Notes under the pieces: model-generated
What the model saw: only the letters and a program-made list of their open reading frames with translations
Told to the model about the DNA's origin: nothing
Databases searched by the model: none
From: an uncultured Clostridia bacterium
GTDB lineage: Bacteria > Bacillota > Clostridia > UMGS1810
Length of the DNA: 30,118 nt
Reading direction: 5' to 3'
NCBI GenBank assembly: GCA_937959315.1
Contig: CALGRC010000134.1
Location: forward strand, 1-30,118
Made by a program: the position numbers and the translations under genes
Part shown: in pieces, positions 28,647 through 30,118 of the stretch
How positions within the stretch are numbered: the stretch's first letter is position 1
How the letters are laid out: each line of letters starts with the position of its first letter

Positions 28647-30065
28647 ATGTATGATGTGAAATCCATGGACGCGACCCAGTTTATTGACCACGATGAGGTA
28701 CTGGCGTCGCTGGAATTTGGCGAAAGCAAGAAAAACGATAAAGCATATCTTCTGGGCCTGGTGGAAAAGGCGAAGCGCTTACAGCGCATGACACACCGGG
28801 AGGCCGCCGCGCTCATTTTGTGTGACGACCCGGAAATTCTAAACGAGGTGTTTGCCGCCGCGCACCAGATCAAAGAGGATATTTACGGCAAGCGCATTGT
28901 GCTGTTTGCGCCGCTCTATCTGTCCAACTACTGCGTCAACGGCTGCCGGTACTGCGGCTATCACTACCACAACACCTGCCTGCAGCGCCGCAAGCTGACG
29001 CAGGACGAGATCCGCGCCGAGGTCAAGGCGCTGGAGGATATGGGCCACAAGCGTCTGGCGCTGGAGGCAGGCGAAGACCCCAACGAATGCCCGCTGGACT
29101 ATATCCTGCAAAGCATCCAGACGGTATACGACACCGCCAAGGACAACGGCGTTATCCGCCGGGTCAATGTCAACATTGCCGCCACAACAGTGGAGGATTA
29201 TCAAAAGCTTAAGGCGGCCGGCATCGGCACCTATATTCTGTTCCAGGAAACCTACCACCGGGAAATGTACGAATATTACCACCCAACGGGGCCAAAGCAC
29301 AACTACCGCTGGCACACCGAAGCCATGGACCGCGCCATGCAGGGCGGCATTGACGACGTGGGCATCGGCGTGCTGTTTGGGCTGTACGACTACCGCTACG
29401 AAATGGTCGCCATGCTCATGCACATTGAGCACCTGGAAGCGGTGATGGGCGTTGGCCCGCACACCATCAGCGTCCCCCGCCTGCGCCCGGCCGAGGGGGT
29501 CAGCTTTGAAAACTATCCGCATATGGTATCAGATGACCAATTCAAAAAGATTGTCGCGCTGCTGCGGGTGTTTGTGCCCTATACCGGGCTGATACTATCC
29601 ACCCGTGAAACGCCCGAAACCCGGCACGAGGTCATCAAGCTGGGCATATCCCAAGTAAGCGGCGGGTCGTGCACCGGCGTGGGCGGCTACTGCAAGGACA
29701 ACCAAATACAGGGTGAAACCCACCAATTTGACGTGAGCGACGAGCGGTCGCTGGACGAGGTGCTATACGCGCTCATCCAGGACGGCTATGTGCCCAGCTT
29801 TTGCACCGCCTGCTACCGGCAGGGGCGCACCGGCGACCGGTTTATGCAGCTGGCCAAGGCGGGGCAGATTCAAAATGTCTGCCTGCCCAACGCGCTCATC
29901 ACCTTCCAGGAATATTTGAGCGACTATGCCAGCCCTCAGACCAAAGCGGCGGGTGAGGCGCTCATTCAAGCGCAGATCCCGCATATTTCCAATGAAAAAG
30001 TGCGGCAGATGACCGCCGACTATGTGACCCGCGTCAAAAACGGCGAACGGGACTTCCGGTTTTAA
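28647..30065 (+). CDS. hydG: [FeFe]-hydrogenase maturation radical SAM tyrosine lyase HydG
   Basis: A 472-residue enzyme that splits tyrosine to give CO and cyanide for the H-cluster. The radical SAM cluster ligands are C96, C100 and C103 (NYCVNGCRYCGYHYHN). The second, HydG-specific cluster motif C-x2-C-x22-C is intact at C386, C389 and C412 (FCTACYRQGRTGDRF ... NVCLPN). Other hallmarks: LEAGEDPNECPLDYIL, LFQETYHREMYEYYHPTGPKHNYRWH, GVGPHTISVPRLRPAEG and SQVSGGSCTGVGGYCKDN. Length is normal, and AAGGAGG lies ten bases before the ATG. It is the last gene of the operon in this window. Confidence 0.98.
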   Translation: MYDVKSMDATQFIDHDEVLASLEFGESKKNDKAYLLGLVEKAKRLQRMTHREAAALILCDDPEILNEVFAAAHQIKEDIYGKRIVLFAPLYLSNYCVNGCRYCGYHYHNTCLQRRKLTQDEIRAEVKALEDMGHKRLALEAGEDPNECPLDYILQSIQTVYDTAKDNGVIRRVNVNIAATTVEDYQKLKAAGIGTYILFQETYHREMYEYYHPTGPKHNYRWHTEAMDRAMQGGIDDVGIGVLFGLYDYRYEMVAMLMHIEHLEAVMGVGPHTISVPRLRPAEGVSFENYPHMVSDDQFKKIVALLRVFVPYTGLILSTRETPETRHEVIKLGISQVSGGSCTGVGGYCKDNQIQGETHQFDVSDERSLDEVLYALIQDGYVPSFCTACYRQGRTGDRFMQLAKAGQIQNVCLPNALITFQEYLSDYASPQTKAAGEALIQAQIPHISNEKVRQMTADYVTRVKNGERDFRF

Positions 30066-30102
30066 TAAAAAAGTGCACTAAGGCACACTTCAGCTCCCCT
30101 GC

Positions 30103-30118
30103 CCCTCATTCTTGAGGG
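30103..30118 (+). terminator. Probable start of a terminator after hydG, cut by the window edge
   Basis: CCCTCA (30103-30108) and TGAGGG (30113-30118) form a 6-bp stem with a four-base loop that ends at the last base of the window; the T-run, if any, is outside. Confidence 0.5.

Noticed and set aside
1..30118. CRISPR array, tRNA, rRNA, insertion sequence
   Set aside because: No regularly spaced direct repeats, cloverleaf-like sequences, rRNA signatures or transposase genes were found by reading both strands.

Overview
The window looks like a chromosomal segment of a spore-forming, anaerobic, fairly GC-rich member of the Clostridia. Evidence in the sequence: the spoIVB-spo0A pair, yunB and a small spore-surface-type protein (sporulation); all three [FeFe]-hydrogenase maturases HydE, HydF and HydG (anaerobic hydrogen metabolism); strong Shine-Dalgarno sequences; TTGACA/TATAAT-type promoters; and many intrinsic terminators. 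An Oscillospirales-like gut clostridium is my inference. No rRNA, tRNA, CRISPR array, insertion sequence or prophage was seen.

Layout. 1-4.25 kb (minus strand): U32 peptidase-like gene (cut by the window edge), mltG, yunB, a YdcF/DUF218 protein and an AraC regulator. 4.37-6.09 kb: a divergent intracellular glycoside hydrolase family 2 gene. 6.1-9.5 kb (minus): an ECF sigma factor with its zinc-finger anti-sigma, and a secreted stalk-domain protein that has an ECF-type promoter. 9.7-11.4 kb: a second stalk-domain (PepSY) protein and a convergent polysaccharide deacetylase. 11.5-14.4 kb: spoIVB, spo0A and a small XRE regulator. 14.5-15.6 kb: rpsF-ssb-rpsR. 15.6-18.6 kb: a tetrahydrofolate riboswitch, folT, hydF and a third stalk-domain protein. 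18.7-21.5 kb: an ABC-F ATPase, a small spore-surface-like gene and an AEC transporter. 21.5-25.5 kb (minus): an AT-richer orphan Cys-rich protein, an intracellular subtilisin and an AbgT-family transporter. 25.5-27.2 kb (minus): an AI-2E-family transporter and a DUF523 protein. 27.2-30.1 kb (plus): a TM1266-family gene, hydE and hydG.

Genes that work together. HydE, HydG and HydF build and deliver the H-cluster, but hydF lies about 10 kb from hydE-hydG, directly behind folT under a folate riboswitch. FolT (folate uptake) and AbgT (p-aminobenzoyl-glutamate import) are both folate-salvage candidates. The sigma/anti-sigma pair probably controls the neighbouring stalk-domain gene.

Most interesting non-coding signal: the roughly 150-nt leader of the TM1266-hydE-hydG operon. 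It can fold either into a closed long-range stem or into a terminator-like hairpin that buries the ribosome binding site and is followed by seven T and the start codon. This is riboswitch architecture that I cannot assign to a known class. The same locus carries two opposing promoters whose -10 boxes overlap.
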